This document shows positions 1 through 9,410 of a DNA stretch of 64,000 bases, one piece after another. The translations under genes and the position numbers were made by a program. A model generated the notes under the pieces. It did not search any database, had not been told where the DNA came from, and worked only from the letters and a program-made list of their open reading frames with translations. The number at the start of each line of letters is the position of its first letter. Positions within the stretch are counted from its first letter, which is position 1. Source of the stretch: Bacteroides fragilis (lineage in GTDB: Bacteria > Bacteroidota > Bacteroidia > Bacteroidales > DTGW01); assembly GCA_945889005.1 (NCBI GenBank), contig CAMDBI010000013.1, positions 26,635 through 90,634 of the forward strand. The letters are read 5' to 3'.

Positions 1-479
1 CCCATGTAAAAAATGGTAAAACCTCCGTCGCGTCGTGCATCGCCTGAATCGTATAATGCACCAACCATTGTTGAGATATTAGGTTTAAAAAGACCATTGC
101 CCAGTATTAATGTCCCTAAACCTGTGTAAAGCAAAAATAAACGAGTTTCAATATTTGTAGGGTCGGTCAACGAGCTTGCAGCTAAAGTAAATTGACCAAT
201 AGCAATTATTAAAGCTCCTGTATACACGGTAAATCGGTGCCCCCAGTATTTATCTGCCAAAATTCCACCAAGCATAGGGGTTAGATAAACAAGACCAGTA
301 AAAATACCATATATTTTCAAAGCTTCTACTTCACTTAATCCAAATCCTCCGTTAAGCAAATTGGCTGTAAGATACAAAACCAACAATGCCCGCATTCCAT
401 AGTAGCTAAAGCGCTCCCAGAGTTCTGTAGCGAACAAAGTACTAAGTCCTATCGGGTGTCCAAAGAATTTTTTACTCAT
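1..479 (-). CDS. POT/PTR family peptide MFS transporter (N-terminal part)
   Basis: The first 159 residues read from the ATG at 479; the C-terminal part lies beyond the window. The start of the protein carries the family signature ELWERFSYYGMRALLVLYL, followed by a second helix with GGILADKYWGHR and a third with GNGLFKPNIS, which fits the proton-dependent oligopeptide transporter family of 12- to 14-helix inner-membrane symporters importing di- and tripeptides. It lies 4 bp downstream of the T9SS protein gene in the same direction, so they may share a transcript. The exact substrate cannot be judged from this fragment. Confidence 0.93.
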   Translation of the reverse strand, partial: MSKKFFGHPIGLSTLFATELWERFSYYGMRALLVLYLTANLLNGGFGLSEVEALKIYGIFTGLVYLTPMLGGILADKYWGHRFTVYTGALIIAIGQFTLAASSLTDPTNIETRLFLLYTGLGTLILGNGLFKPNISTMVGALYDSGDARRDGGFTIFYM

Positions 480-483
480 TAGC

Positions 484-2367
484 TTATTGTTTTATCAGTT
501 TACCGGTGCTCAAAACTCCTTGTCGACCAATAATCTTGTAAATATAGAATCCGTTTTTCAAATCTGTTGTTTGTATTGTTCTTTTATGGCTATCTAGCAA
601 TTCGCGTTTTACTAATTTACCCGAAATGTCGTAGAGTTCTATAAAATAACTGTTTTGTATTGGAATGATGCTCGAAACACTGATATGATCCCGAAAAGGA
701 TTAGGCACAATTTTCATTTTAGGAGATGAGTTTTTTTGTTCGATCGACGAAACCAGATCGTTATGAGAGCCAACTACAGGTCTGATCATAACGACACCTC
801 TCAGTTTCGATGCTTGCCAGTTTTCGCCAGTTAGATAGAAAGTATTGCCTGCATGCCTGTTTACATCGAAACCAATGTTTAGAAATTCATTTTTATCTTG
901 AGTCCATCCAATAAAAAACTCTTTGGGCATGAGTTTTTTGGGGTTGATAAAAAATCTGTAGAAATTGTTTATACCATCTACGTTGCTAAGTAATAGACTG
1001 TCGACTTTAAGTATTTCGGAGTCAGGAAGTCCGTTGATGCTGTTCCATACGGTTAAAGCGATTCGTTGCTCCGACAGCTGAACCTTTTGATTAAAGAATA
1101 TATCTACAGCCTGCAATGTGTCTTCTTTTTGCATTACAAAACGACAAGCAACTTTAGCTTTGTCGGCGCCATTGCCCGATATGCCGTATCCATATTCTGC
1201 CGAACCATCGTCGTATGCATAGTAATCTTCGAATACCTGATCGTAAGTTGTTGTGTCGTTTTTTGCTATTGAATCGTAATTATGGTACAAAAAGGCTTTT
1301 AATTGAAATGTAATATTTTTATAGGAATAGTAATTGTTAATGTTTCTAGGTTCATTTATGTATGTTGAAACTTTATGGGTTGAGTATGGTTCCAAAATCT
1401 TGCTATATATAGTGTCAGATTCGGGAAAGGTAAATTCAGATGCTTTTTCAGTTACTAGAAAATTTCTTGAAACTTCTATAGTATTATTGGAGTTGTTTCG
1501 CACTGTTAGATTAATAATTTTTTGTGTTTGTATAGTTTGTGCAATTGCCAATAAATAGTGCGACCAGGGCATTCGTTCATAATCTTTGAGACGAGAGCGT
1601 AAGGGTTCTTGAATAGCTACATCGTTCATAATTGTATCATTGGCTGTTCGCGATTTGTCGAGATATACATAATCGATATTCCAGATGTCGCCGTTCGAGG
1701 CTTTTCCGGCAACTTCTTTACTATCATAAATACTTGACAATATTTTGAATTGAAACCTAAAATTTTTGGTTAGATATGAAGTGTCTGTAATAGGAATCAT
1801 TTTCATTTTAAAAACAGAGTCTGGTCGATCGGGAGCAGACCATACTGTTTTAAACACCGAGTCTCTGTCGTTCCAAAATTGCAGTAACAATGAGTCGTTG
1901 TCTTCGGCCGGGTCGCCATAGCCCCCGGTTTGGTAGTAAAAGCTTAAGAACAAAGAGTCTTTGTTCGATAAATCGATGTATTTTGAAACGAGTGAATCGG
2001 CATAAAAATAAGGTTTAGAGGCATTGACGTAAAGTCGACCTTGGTCGTTAAGGGCATCGAGAGTAGCCACTCCTATGCTGGGTTGGTTTATGCAATATGA
2101 GCTGTTTATATAAGCTAAGCCATTGTTCCACCATGTAGTGTCGGGAAATGGCGAATTGTTTGAAAAATCGTCGATAAATGGTAACGATTTGATGTGTGTG
2201 CTCTTTGGTTTATAATTGTTGCTTTTTTGTTTGCTAGAATTATAAGGGTTTGGCGCCATTTCGGAGGTGCTATACGTTGCCGGAATAAGTATTTCCTGCG
2301 AATTTGCCAGAAGTATGCTTAAAAAAGAAAAAACTACAATTATTACAAAGTTATTTTTCATCGCCAT
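484..2367 (-). CDS. Secreted protein with T9SS type A sorting domain
   Basis: The 627-residue product has an N-terminal signal peptide (hydrophobic residues about 7-21, ending near ANSQ). Its C-terminal ~80 residues contain VPNPFRD, an ELYDISGKLV strand and a final FYIYKI...GKLIKQ, the usual layout of a T9SS type A C-terminal domain that directs export and anchoring at the cell surface. The first half looks like an all-beta jelly-roll or MAM-like region; no catalytic motif was recognised. The start may be the ATG at 2367 or the one at 2361; either overlaps the end of the PASTA gene by 11-17 bp, indicating translational coupling. Function of the mature protein is unknown. Confidence 0.85.
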   Translation of the reverse strand: MAMKNNFVIIVVFSFLSILLANSQEILIPATYSTSEMAPNPYNSSKQKSNNYKPKSTHIKSLPFIDDFSNNSPFPDTTWWNNGLAYINSSYCINQPSIGVATLDALNDQGRLYVNASKPYFYADSLVSKYIDLSNKDSLFLSFYYQTGGYGDPAEDNDSLLLQFWNDRDSVFKTVWSAPDRPDSVFKMKMIPITDTSYLTKNFRFQFKILSSIYDSKEVAGKASNGDIWNIDYVYLDKSRTANDTIMNDVAIQEPLRSRLKDYERMPWSHYLLAIAQTIQTQKIINLTVRNNSNNTIEVSRNFLVTEKASEFTFPESDTIYSKILEPYSTHKVSTYINEPRNINNYYSYKNITFQLKAFLYHNYDSIAKNDTTTYDQVFEDYYAYDDGSAEYGYGISGNGADKAKVACRFVMQKEDTLQAVDIFFNQKVQLSEQRIALTVWNSINGLPDSEILKVDSLLLSNVDGINNFYRFFINPKKLMPKEFFIGWTQDKNEFLNIGFDVNRHAGNTFYLTGENWQASKLRGVVMIRPVVGSHNDLVSSIEQKNSSPKMKIVPNPFRDHISVSSIIPIQNSYFIELYDISGKLVKRELLDSHKRTIQTTDLKNGFYIYKIIGRQGVLSTGKLIKQ

Positions 2368-3184
2368 TACCTTTTACAACTATTTTGGAAGGATCGATAC
2401 TTACCCAAATGTCGACAAATGCACCCATACTAATAGGAGTTCCCGATGTAGCGGGTTTTTGTTTCCAAACAATAGCGTTTATCGAATCGGCTTTGGTCGT
2501 AAATGATCCATCATAAATAACGGAACCGGTGTTTAAATATGATTCGGTAATGATTTTTTTTGCAATATTTATTTTCTCTCCAATCAAATTGGGAACCTTG
2601 GTATATTCGCTATCGGCTGCCTTGCCAAGTACGAGGTCTATTTTGGAATTTTTAACAATGGGTTTCCCGGGTTTAATGTCGCGACCTTTGAAGCGCTGTT
2701 GAAGTACATTGTTGGTTGCAATGTCGGGTACATACCGTATGTTTCCTACCAAAAGACCATTCGATTCAATAATTGCCTGAGCCTGACGTAACGAAACACC
2801 TAATGCATTGGGCATTGTAACCATTTCGGGGTTAAAGGCATTGATGTAAAAGAATATACGTCGGTTGGTTTTGACCTGAGAACCAGGTTTGGGATCCTGG
2901 TCGACTATTACACCGGGTTCAAAAGCATTGGTATATACCGAATCTATAACTATTTGTCTTAGGTCATTATCTTCAATTATTTTTGTTGCTTTTTCTAAAT
3001 TAAGGCCCTTGAAGTCGGGAACAGCAATGGTATTGCTGTGTTTGGTGTAAATACGTAAATATAAACCAACTGCAACGAGCAAGCCAAAAGTAAAAAGGAT
3101 AGTGTATTTCAATGTTTGGCGCCATTCTTTGCCTGGCATGTATTTGTGGTTTTTTATCTTATTGTAAAAGGTCTTGCTAAACAT
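2351..3184 (-). CDS. PASTA domain-containing membrane protein
   Basis: A 277-residue protein with a basic cytoplasmic N-terminus, one membrane helix at about residues 27-46 and three PASTA domains outside (about 50-110, 115-185 and 190-265), each beginning with the typical VP-x-hydrophobic-x-G motif (VPDFKGLNLEKA, MPNALGVSLRQA, VPNLIGEKINIA). PASTA domains bind cell-wall fragments or beta-lactam-like ligands in kinases and penicillin-binding proteins; here there is no kinase or transpeptidase domain, so it is a stand-alone PASTA protein. It overlaps the downstream T9SS gene and follows mqnE by 24 bp. Its role in the envelope is inferred only. Confidence 0.88.
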   Translation of the reverse strand: MFSKTFYNKIKNHKYMPGKEWRQTLKYTILFTFGLLVAVGLYLRIYTKHSNTIAVPDFKGLNLEKATKIIEDNDLRQIVIDSVYTNAFEPGVIVDQDPKPGSQVKTNRRIFFYINAFNPEMVTMPNALGVSLRQAQAIIESNGLLVGNIRYVPDIATNNVLQQRFKGRDIKPGKPIVKNSKIDLVLGKAADSEYTKVPNLIGEKINIAKKIITESYLNTGSVIYDGSFTTKADSINAIVWKQKPATSGTPISMGAFVDIWVSIDPSKIVVKGNGDEK

Positions 3185-3208
3185 TTTGTGAAATATTTTA
3201 GTGTAAAA

Positions 3209-4318
3209 TTAATACACTTTTACGACATTATAGAGTGTGTCTCGTTCAATTGGTATTTTATTTGATTGTTTTACCATCGCAACTAGTTGTTCGATGCTCA
3301 AAGCATTGTTTTGTTTGACTCCTGCCATAGTATATATTTTGGTACTGTCGTCGATAGTGCCATCTATATCGTCGACACCAAAGGAAAGTGCTATTTGAGC
3401 CACATCTTTCCCAATCATGGGCCAGTATGCCTTTAGATGCTGAAAATTGTCGAGAAACAAGCGACACACTGCGTAATTTCTGAGGTCTTCGAGTATGGTA
3501 GTTTCGTCGAGGTGCGAAAGGAAATTATTATTTTTTCGAAATTTCAGCGGAATAAAAGCATTGAAGCCCTTAGTACTATCTTGCAAGTTGCGAAGTTTGT
3601 CCATGTGCTCGGCCCTATGTCTAAATGTCTCTATATGACCATAAAGCATGGTAGCATTCGATTGCAATCCGCATTCGTGGGCTTTTTGGTGTATCGAGAG
3701 CCATTTTTCGCCGGTCGACTTTTCGTGGCAGAGTTGAGTGCGAATTTCAGTATCAAATATTTCGGCTCCTCCTCCGGGTATCGAGTTTAAGCCGTATTTT
3801 TTTAGCACTTCGAAACCCTCGCTATACGATAGATCCGATTTTTTGAACATATAATCGAGCTCAACCGCTGTAAAGGCTTTGATATGTATGTTTGGCAAAA
3901 TCGCTTTTATGCGTTCAATCATTTTGCCATAGAAATGAATATCTCTATCGGGGTGTACGCCCCCAACAATATGAACTTCGGTAACAGCCCGATCTTTATA
4001 AGCACTCACTTTTTCGGCAATATCGTCGATGGTATATTCCCAACTGTCGGCTTCTCCTTTTTTGCGCGAGTAAGCACAAAATTTACATTTGTAGATACAG
4101 ATGTTGGTCGGTTCAATATGAAAGTTGCGATTGAAATAGACGTTCGAGCCGTTTTTTTGGGTGTTTATATAATCGGCCAATATTCCCAAAAAGCTTAAAC
4201 TGCCTTTCTCGTAAAGCACAATGGCATCGTCGATACTCAAACGGGTTTGGTTAAAAACCTTTTCGGCAATTGTCCGAAGTTCAGGACTCAGGTGTTGGTA
4301 TAATATTTCTTTTTCCAC
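3209..4318 (-). CDS. mqnE: Aminofutalosine synthase (radical SAM), menaquinone pathway
   Basis: Product of 369 residues, normal length for the family. Cys74, Cys78 and Cys81 form the CxxxCxxC cluster that binds the radical-SAM [4Fe-4S] centre, preceded by HIEPTN. GGGAEIF near residue 180 and the overall pattern fit MqnE, which joins 3-[(1-carboxyvinyl)oxy]benzoate and SAM to make aminofutalosine in the futalosine route to menaquinone. MqnC is a close relative and a possible alternative, but EPTNICIYKCKFCAYSR and FIPLKF resemble MqnE more. The start is GTG: it lies just after the stop of the upstream FAD gene (TAA-AT-GTG), and the neighbouring ATG is out of frame. Confidence 0.88.
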   Translation of the reverse strand: MEKEILYQHLSPELRTIAEKVFNQTRLSIDDAIVLYEKGSLSFLGILADYINTQKNGSNVYFNRNFHIEPTNICIYKCKFCAYSRKKGEADSWEYTIDDIAEKVSAYKDRAVTEVHIVGGVHPDRDIHFYGKMIERIKAILPNIHIKAFTAVELDYMFKKSDLSYSEGFEVLKKYGLNSIPGGGAEIFDTEIRTQLCHEKSTGEKWLSIHQKAHECGLQSNATMLYGHIETFRHRAEHMDKLRNLQDSTKGFNAFIPLKFRKNNNFLSHLDETTILEDLRNYAVCRLFLDNFQHLKAYWPMIGKDVAQIALSFGVDDIDGTIDDSTKIYTMAGVKQNNALSIEQLVAMVKQSNKIPIERDTLYNVVKVY

Positions 4319-4320
4319 AT

Positions 4321-5778
4321 TTATTTCTTTTGTAAGCCGGTTTTAGTTATAACCGACGATTCCTGATAACTTTCGTAATCGGTGTTTATTTCCCAAAGAT
4401 TATGATTTTTGCTATCGAGAATGTTTTCGGCAGCCATTATTCCCATCAAAATGCTATGATCTTGGTTGTTGTATTTGTATGATCCGTATCGACCTATTAC
4501 ACTAAGTCCGTCAACAGAATCGAGATATTCCTCAATGGGTTTCATGGTTTGCTTGTATCCGCTAAAGTATACCGGGTAGCAACGAGGAAGCCTGTATACA
4601 TGCCCCTCTGTAATTTCAGCTCCATTGTTAAGTCCCGACAAAACAACTTCTTTTTTAGCCATTTCGATTAGCGTTGTATCGTTGTCTTTCCAGAGTTGAT
4701 CTTCGAGGTTAGCCCAATATTCAACACAAAGAATTGTGTTTTTTTCGTTGCCATAGAGCGTTGGCAACCAGTTACGAAAATTGGTAATGCGCCCCATTTC
4801 TATGCCTGCAGAGTGTACATACAACCATTGGTCGGTAAAGAGATTTTCGCTTTCGACTTTTAGAAATACAAGTATAGTATTGCGAAATTTGAGTTTTTGA
4901 GCTTGCTCGACAATGCTTTGTGGCACATCGGGTAAGCGTGTGACCATAAGCGAAATGGGCATTGTAGAAATTATGTAGTCATATTCTTCTATCTTGCCAT
5001 TTTCTAACTCAAGAGCATAAGCACGTTCATTTTTTGTCAGTATTCTTTTTACAGGAGTGTTGAGCATTACGGTTCCGCCATTTTGTTCGATCATGTTTTT
5101 CATACGCATGTAAACCGAACCGGTTCCTTTGTTTGGATAAGCAAATATATCGACCAAAGTTTTGTGTTTGCCGCTATTGCCAAAGAGAGCAGATTTAATG
5201 GCCTCGCCCATCGAAAATTTTTTGATGCGTTGGGCTGCAAAGTCCGAATCGAGCTCGGTGCATTTGATGCCCCATAATTTTTCGCTGTATGTTTTGAAAA
5301 ACATACGGTACAGGCGTTTGCCAAATCGATTGGTAACCCACCATTCGAATGTGTCTTCTTTTTTTGTTGGAACTATTTTTTCTTTTAAATAGCTCAGAAT
5401 GCACAGTCCAGCTTCGATTAGCCCCATGTTTTTAAGCGCGTTGGTAGCTTTCAGCGGGTAGTCAAAAAAACGTTTTTTGTAAAAAATACGAGTTTGTCGA
5501 TTGACCATATCGAAGTCGTTACCAACTACCTCGAGCCAAAGTTCGTTGATTCGTTTGTCGTCGCTAAAGAATCGGTGAGGCCCAAGGTCTACCGTTTGAT
5601 TCCAAAGCTCGATAGAACGCGACAGGCCGCCAACATCGGAGCCTGCTTCGTACAAATTGAGTTTTGTAATATTATGTTTAGTAATTTTTTTCGAGAGTTG
5701 GTATGCGGCTGTGATGCCTGCTGGACCCGCCCCGATAACTGCAATACGCATGGTGTTATCTTGAGATAAATCAAACAT
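4321..5778 (-). CDS. FAD-dependent amine-oxidase-like / UDP-galactopyranose-mutase-like protein
   Basis: Residues 11-60 form a classic dinucleotide-binding fold (RIAVIGAGPAG, then E-x-G-x-x-VGGLSRS) and the sequence continues with DLGPHRFF, as in the NAD(P)-binding amine-oxidase superfamily that includes protoporphyrinogen oxidase and UDP-galactopyranose mutase. The family is usually annotated only as FAD-dependent oxidoreductase and is often found with glycan genes, so a haem role is not supported. An alternative start is the ATG at 5751, just before the Rossmann motif, and is at least as likely as 5778. The stop lies 2 bp before the mqnE start, so the two are cotranscribed. Confidence 0.78.
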   Translation of the reverse strand: MFDLSQDNTMRIAVIGAGPAGITAAYQLSKKITKHNITKLNLYEAGSDVGGLSRSIELWNQTVDLGPHRFFSDDKRINELWLEVVGNDFDMVNRQTRIFYKKRFFDYPLKATNALKNMGLIEAGLCILSYLKEKIVPTKKEDTFEWWVTNRFGKRLYRMFFKTYSEKLWGIKCTELDSDFAAQRIKKFSMGEAIKSALFGNSGKHKTLVDIFAYPNKGTGSVYMRMKNMIEQNGGTVMLNTPVKRILTKNERAYALELENGKIEEYDYIISTMPISLMVTRLPDVPQSIVEQAQKLKFRNTILVFLKVESENLFTDQWLYVHSAGIEMGRITNFRNWLPTLYGNEKNTILCVEYWANLEDQLWKDNDTTLIEMAKKEVVLSGLNNGAEITEGHVYRLPRCYPVYFSGYKQTMKPIEEYLDSVDGLSVIGRYGSYKYNNQDHSILMGIMAAENILDSKNHNLWEINTDYESYQESSVITKTGLQKK

Positions 5779-5843
5779 AAAGGCTCATATATTTTGATAG
5801 TTCGATAATATAAAGCCTTTGTGTCATACTAAATATTCTTTTA

Positions 5844-6794
5844 TTATTCTAAAACAGTTTTGTCGGTTGTTTTCTTGTAGAAAGTAACAAAATCGTCGCG
5901 TTGTTCAGAGTCCATCCATTCCATGGCTTCACGTGGGTGTTCGTTCATAAAACCCGAAATCAAGTAAGGAATGTGATAGCCCCAGGTAATTTCTTTTTGT
6001 AAAGGTAAAAGTTTGTTTTGAATAACTTCAAACAATGGGCTGAGTTTGTATTTTGGATTTTTGAGGAATGCCATCAAAAGCTCTGTATGGCAATTGCCAG
6101 CTCCACGTCCAACTCCAAGCAATGTAGAATCGAGCATGTTGCAGTTGTGTATTATTGCAGTTATGGTGTTGGAAAATGCCAACTGCATGTTGTTGTGTGT
6201 GTGAATACCGATTGTTTTGTTTGGCAAGGCTTGTGTATATTTTTTCATGAGCGATTCAATCTGTTCGCAATACATGCTTCCAAACGAATCGACCAGGTAA
6301 AAGATTGGTACACGCGATTTTGCAACATCGTTGAGGGCTTCGTCGAGGTCGCGCTCCATAACGGTTGATACTGCCATAAGGTTGATTGTAGTTTCGTAAC
6401 CCTTGTCGATACAGTGATGAGCAAGTTCTATAGCTTTGTCCATTTGGTGAGCATAAGCAGCCACACGAATCATGTCGAGCACACTGTCTTTCTTTTGAGG
6501 TATATCGATAAAATCGATGCGGCCAATATCTGCCATTGCCGAGAGCTTCATGCCGGTTTGGTTGTCGCCAACAATCTTACGAAGATCTTTTTCGTCGCAA
6601 AATTTCCATGCGCCGTTTTCGATACGTGAGTATGACTTTTCGCTACTTTTATAGCCAATTTCCATATAATCGACACCTGCAGCAACACAGGCATTGTAGA
6701 CGGCTTTTACGAAATCGTCTTCAAATTTCCATTCGTTCATCAAACCGCCATCGCGAACTGTACAGTCTAATACTTTAATTTCTGGTCTAAACAT
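5844..6794 (-). CDS. DRE-TIM metallolyase (HMGL-like aldolase domain protein)
   Basis: A 316-residue TIM-barrel protein. Residues 8-15 (VLDCTVRDGG) carry the DxRDG motif that binds the divalent metal and enolate in the DRE-TIM metallolyase family, and GIHTHNN near residue 197 is the matching C-terminal metal motif. VDSFGSM supplies the barrel strand between them. Relatives include 4-hydroxy-2-oxovalerate aldolase, homocitrate synthase and HMG-CoA lyase; this shorter form is usually annotated as an aldolase catalytic domain protein with unknown substrate. It is 65 bp upstream of the FAD-dependent gene in the same direction. Upstream lies the heptad-repeat region that separates it from chorismate mutase. 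Confidence 0.8.
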   Translation of the reverse strand: MFRPEIKVLDCTVRDGGLMNEWKFEDDFVKAVYNACVAAGVDYMEIGYKSSEKSYSRIENGAWKFCDEKDLRKIVGDNQTGMKLSAMADIGRIDFIDIPQKKDSVLDMIRVAAYAHQMDKAIELAHHCIDKGYETTINLMAVSTVMERDLDEALNDVAKSRVPIFYLVDSFGSMYCEQIESLMKKYTQALPNKTIGIHTHNNMQLAFSNTITAIIHNCNMLDSTLLGVGRGAGNCHTELLMAFLKNPKYKLSPLFEVIQNKLLPLQKEITWGYHIPYLISGFMNEHPREAMEWMDSEQRDDFVTFYKKTTDKTVLE

Positions 6795-6809
6795 AGAATT
6801 TATTACTAA

Positions 6810-6922
6810 TTACAAATTACTAATGACTAATTAATTACTATTTACAAATTACTAATGACTAATTTTAAAAAACTAATGAATAGGATTTATTTCATTAGTA
6901 ATTAGTCATTTGTCATTCGTAA
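6810..6922. repeat. Heptad repeat element TTWGTCA, inverted
   Basis: A 23-bp sequence is repeated exactly at 6810-6832 and 6842-6864. About 30 bp further the complementary orientation appears as in-phase 7-mers (TTAGTAA 6895-6901, TTAGTCA 6902-6908, TTTGTCA 6909-6915, TTCGTAA 6916-6922). The element therefore has two direct arms facing an inverted arm. It runs into the 3' end of the chorismate mutase gene and supplies its last codons and stop. The same heptads recur at 10339-10380. Confidence 0.85.
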
Positions 6923-7220
6923 TTATTTTCATTTCCTGAGCGATAAAGTAATCTATCAGGGTTTTGTATACTTTTTCAATTACATCGGCATCGAGGCCTT
7001 TTTCTTGCGCCCATTCCCTGCGTTTGGCAATTACCAGATTGTATCTGTCCAAGGCTTTGATGCTGTCGGCATTGGGCTTTTTGTACTTTACAACCTCTTT
7101 AACAAATTCAAAACGCAAAGCTATTGCTTCAATAATTTTGTTGTCGATTAAATCAATTTGCTCACGTATCTCCTCTATATTGCTGCAATCGACAGCTTTT
7201 TTTTTGATAAAACGCTCCAT
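6906..7220 (-). CDS. Chorismate mutase, AroQ/PchB-like
   Basis: A small all-helical protein of 104 residues. The pattern EEIREQIDLIDNKIIEAI, then LRFEFVKEVVKYK, and a final helix with VIEKVYKTLIDYFIAQE is that of AroQ-type chorismate mutases, with residues typical of the PchB (isochorismate-pyruvate lyase) branch. It would convert chorismate to prephenate, or act as a lyase; the sequence alone does not decide. The ATG at 7220 is preferred over the TTG at 7223. The last four codons (TNDK) and the stop come from the heptad repeat at 6895-6922, so the native C-terminus has been replaced or extended by repeat DNA. Confidence 0.82.
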   Translation of the reverse strand: MERFIKKKAVDCSNIEEIREQIDLIDNKIIEAIALRFEFVKEVVKYKKPNADSIKALDRYNLVIAKRREWAQEKGLDADVIEKVYKTLIDYFIAQEMKIITNDK

Positions 7221-7391
7221 CAAATCGAAATTTCAAATTTTGAAAAATGAAGCGTAAATATAGGATTTATTTAATAATGTGAAAATTTTGGATGCGAAAT
7301 TTTGAAAAAGGTCAGAAAAATATTAAGAATTGGCTAAGTTCAGGTGTATGGCATTAGGGTACTGGTATATATTTAGTTATGTATCACTCTA

Positions 7392-7688
7392 TCAAAATCG
7401 TTGCTTTTTTGGTCTCTGTCTATTGTCGTAAAAATTTAGTAGAATGATTCTATCTTCTCTAATTTGATAAAAAAGTGTCAATTGCTTTACAATTACAAAT
7501 CCTCTTATGTTTAATTCTTTATTTTCAATTGTGCCGATCTCAGGAAATTCTGATAGAAGATCGAGGAAATCATATACTTTTTTAACAAAGAGCTTAGTCG
7601 TATTTGTTCCCCATTCGACTTCTAAATACGATATTATTGAATCAAATCGCTTTTCAGCTTTTTTTGACCAGAATATATCTAGAGCCAT
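7392..7688 (-). CDS. RelE/ParE family toxin
   Basis: Ninety-eight residues with the ParE/RelE fold signature: an N-terminal IFWSKKAEKRFDSIISYLE helix, a central FPEIGT turn and a C-terminal beta strand pair IREDRIILLNFYDNRQ. Such toxins act on ribosomes (RelE) or DNA gyrase (ParE); the helix spacing fits the ParE side better. It overlaps the upstream antitoxin gene by 10 bp, the usual antitoxin-first order. Codon use has few TCG and TCGA words compared with neighbouring core genes, suggesting acquisition. Target and activity are inferred. Confidence 0.85.
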   Translation of the reverse strand: MALDIFWSKKAEKRFDSIISYLEVEWGTNTTKLFVKKVYDFLDLLSEFPEIGTIENKELNIRGFVIVKQLTLFYQIREDRIILLNFYDNRQRPKKQRF

Positions 7689-7921
7689 TTTTTGTGTTTG
7701 GTAATCATATTTGAATGAGCTATTAAATTTTTGTCATCTCGACTTTCTTGCTCAATTAAAAGTAATTCCTGTAGTTCTTCGTTGTTTAGTCGTGACCATA
7801 ATGTCCCGTCTTTTGATTCACTCGTCTTTGAAATAATTTCGTAAAATTTAAACAACAGATTTTCATTATTAATAGAATCTATCAATTTATGAAAATTTGT
7901 CTTTAATTCAACATTTGTCAT
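7679..7921 (-). CDS. Antitoxin of the ParE-type module
   Basis: Eighty residues, acidic and helical, starting at the ATG at 7921 (a TTG two codons earlier is unlikely). It begins with a helix containing ELKTNFHKLIDSI, resembling small Bacteroidota antitoxins that accompany ParE-like toxins. The middle part (LNNEELQELLLIEQESRDD) is typical of the toxin-binding tail. It overlaps the toxin gene by 10 bp. No DNA-binding domain was recognised with certainty. Confidence 0.72.
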   Translation of the reverse strand: MTNVELKTNFHKLIDSINNENLLFKFYEIISKTSESKDGTLWSRLNNEELQELLLIEQESRDDKNLIAHSNMITKHKKWL

Positions 7922-8008
7922 ACACAAAAATTTTAGAAATCAAAATTAAGTTAAAAAACAAGAATTTCAAAATCAAAGGCATTCAATGTTGCCAACTATG
8001 CCTTTCCT

Positions 8009-9313
8009 CTATTTCTCCCTCATATAAATCTGTATAGGCACGCCTCTAAAGTTGAAGTTTTGGCGTAATTGGTTTTCTAAGTAGCGTTTGTAAGGTTCTT
8101 TGACCATTTCTGGCAGGTTGCAGAAAAACACAAACGATGGTGCCGGTGTTGGTAGCTGAGTAACGTATTTTATTTTAACATGATGACCTTTGACTGCTGG
8201 AGGTGTGTAGGCTTGAATGGCTTCGAGCATTACCTGGTTGAGTTTCGAAGTCGATATGCGTCGTTTGCGGTTTTCGTATACTTCGAGCGATACATCGAGC
8301 ACATCGTGGATGCGTTGCTTAGTAACAGCCGAGATAAATACGATGGGCACATCGTTAAACGGTGCTATTCTTTCTTCTATGATCTTAGTAAATTCTTTTA
8401 GTGTATTTGTTTCTTTTTCAATAAGATCCCATTTGTTGACCAAAATTACAATTCCTTTTTTGTTTTTCTTGGCAAGATTGAGAATGCTCATATCTTGCGC
8501 TTCAATGCCACGTGTAGCATCGATTATTAGCAGGCAAATATCTGCTTGCTCAATGGTTTTGATCGAACGCATTACAGAGTAAAACTCAATATTGTCCATG
8601 GTGCGGCCTTTTTTGCGCAAACCGGCTGTATCGATCAGATAAAAATCGTGGTTAAATTTATTGTAACGTGTGTATACCGAATCGCGGGTGGTTCCGGCAA
8701 TGGGGGTTACTATATTGCGTTCTTCGCCTATCAGAGCATTCAAAAGCGATGATTTTCCAACGTTGGGTCGGCCTACAATAGCAAGTTTGGGCAAATCTTC
8801 AACTTCAGTTATTTCACTTTTGTTGAGTTGTAGAGCAATGGCATCGAGCAAATCGCCGGTACCGCTGCCACTCATCGACGATATGCAAAACAACTCGCCC
8901 AATCCCAATTTGTGAAAGTCATAAGAATCGTTAATTCGTTCGTAATTATCGACTTTGTTCACAACGGTTATTACTTTCTTTTTTGTTTTTCGAAGTATGT
9001 CGGCAACCGAGGCATCGAAAGTTGTAATACCTGTAGTTACATCGACCAGAAAAACGATAACATCGGCTTCGTCAATTGCTAGCATTACTTGTTTATTAAT
9101 CTCGCTTTCGAACACATCGTCGGAGTTAGACACGTAGCCTCCGGTATCGACAACATTAAATTCTTGTCCGCACCATTCGGCTTTGCCTTGATGTCGATCG
9201 CGGGTTGTACCACTTGTTTCGTCAACTATTGCCTCGCGACTGCCTACCAAACGATTAAACAATGTAGACTTTCCTACATTCGGTCTTCCTACTATTGCTA
9301 CTATGTTGCTCAT
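8009..9313 (-). CDS. der: Ribosome biogenesis GTPase Der (EngA)
   Basis: A 434-residue double GTPase. The first G domain starts directly with [17 protein letters not shown] and contains DTGG and NKVD; the second begins near residue 175 with GRPNVGKSS and contains DTAG and NKWD. A KH-like domain follows from about residue 350. Der acts in 50S subunit maturation. A longer reading to 9364 adds 17 residues, but they encode an octad repeat and not protein, so the ATG at 9313 is chosen. It lies downstream of era and rluB in the same direction, forming a ribosome-assembly cluster. Confidence 0.97.
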   Translation of the reverse strand: MSNIVAIVGRPNVGKSTLFNRLVGSREAIVDETSGTTRDRHQGKAEWCGQEFNVVDTGGYVSNSDDVFESEINKQVMLAIDEADVIVFLVDVTTGITTFDASVADILRKTKKKVITVVNKVDNYERINDSYDFHKLGLGELFCISSMSGSGTGDLLDAIALQLNKSEITEVEDLPKLAIVGRPNVGKSSLLNALIGEERNIVTPIAGTTRDSVYTRYNKFNHDFYLIDTAGLRKKGRTMDNIEFYSVMRSIKTIEQADICLLIIDATRGIEAQDMSILNLAKKNKKGIVILVNKWDLIEKETNTLKEFTKIIEERIAPFNDVPIVFISAVTKQRIHDVLDVSLEVYENRKRRISTSKLNQVMLEAIQAYTPPAVKGHHVKIKYVTQLPTPAPSFVFFCNLPEMVKEPYKRYLENQLRQNFNFRGVPIQIYMREK

Positions 9314-9338
9314 AAAAAATAATTTAATGTGAAAATTA

Positions 9339-9403
9339 CAAATGTGAAAATGTGGAAATTTCAAAAATTAATTTGCACATTTTCACATTTGCATATTTGT
9401 TCA
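9339..9403. repeat. Octad repeat hairpin between era and der
   Basis: Bases 9339-9354 and 9376-9391 are perfect inverted complements (16 bp) with a 21-nt loop. The right side is built of 8-bp units in phase: TTTGCACA (9372), TTTTCACA (9380), TTTGCATA (9388), TTTGTTCA (9396). The element sits between the era stop and the der start and could act as a transcript-stabilising or terminating hairpin. It creates the false N-terminal extension of Der. Confidence 0.85.
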
Positions 9404-9410
9404 TTGTTTT

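Noticed and set aside
4321..5778. Protoporphyrinogen oxidase (hemG/hemY)
   Set aside because: The fold agrees, but the DLGPHRFF type belongs to the glycan-associated FAD group and no haem genes are near.
6810..6922. CRISPR array
   Set aside because: Only two exact direct copies with a 9-bp spacer and a heptad substructure; no cas genes in the window.
9314..9364. N-terminal extension of Der
   Set aside because: The added residues read through an octad repeat, and Der proteins begin directly with the first G motif.
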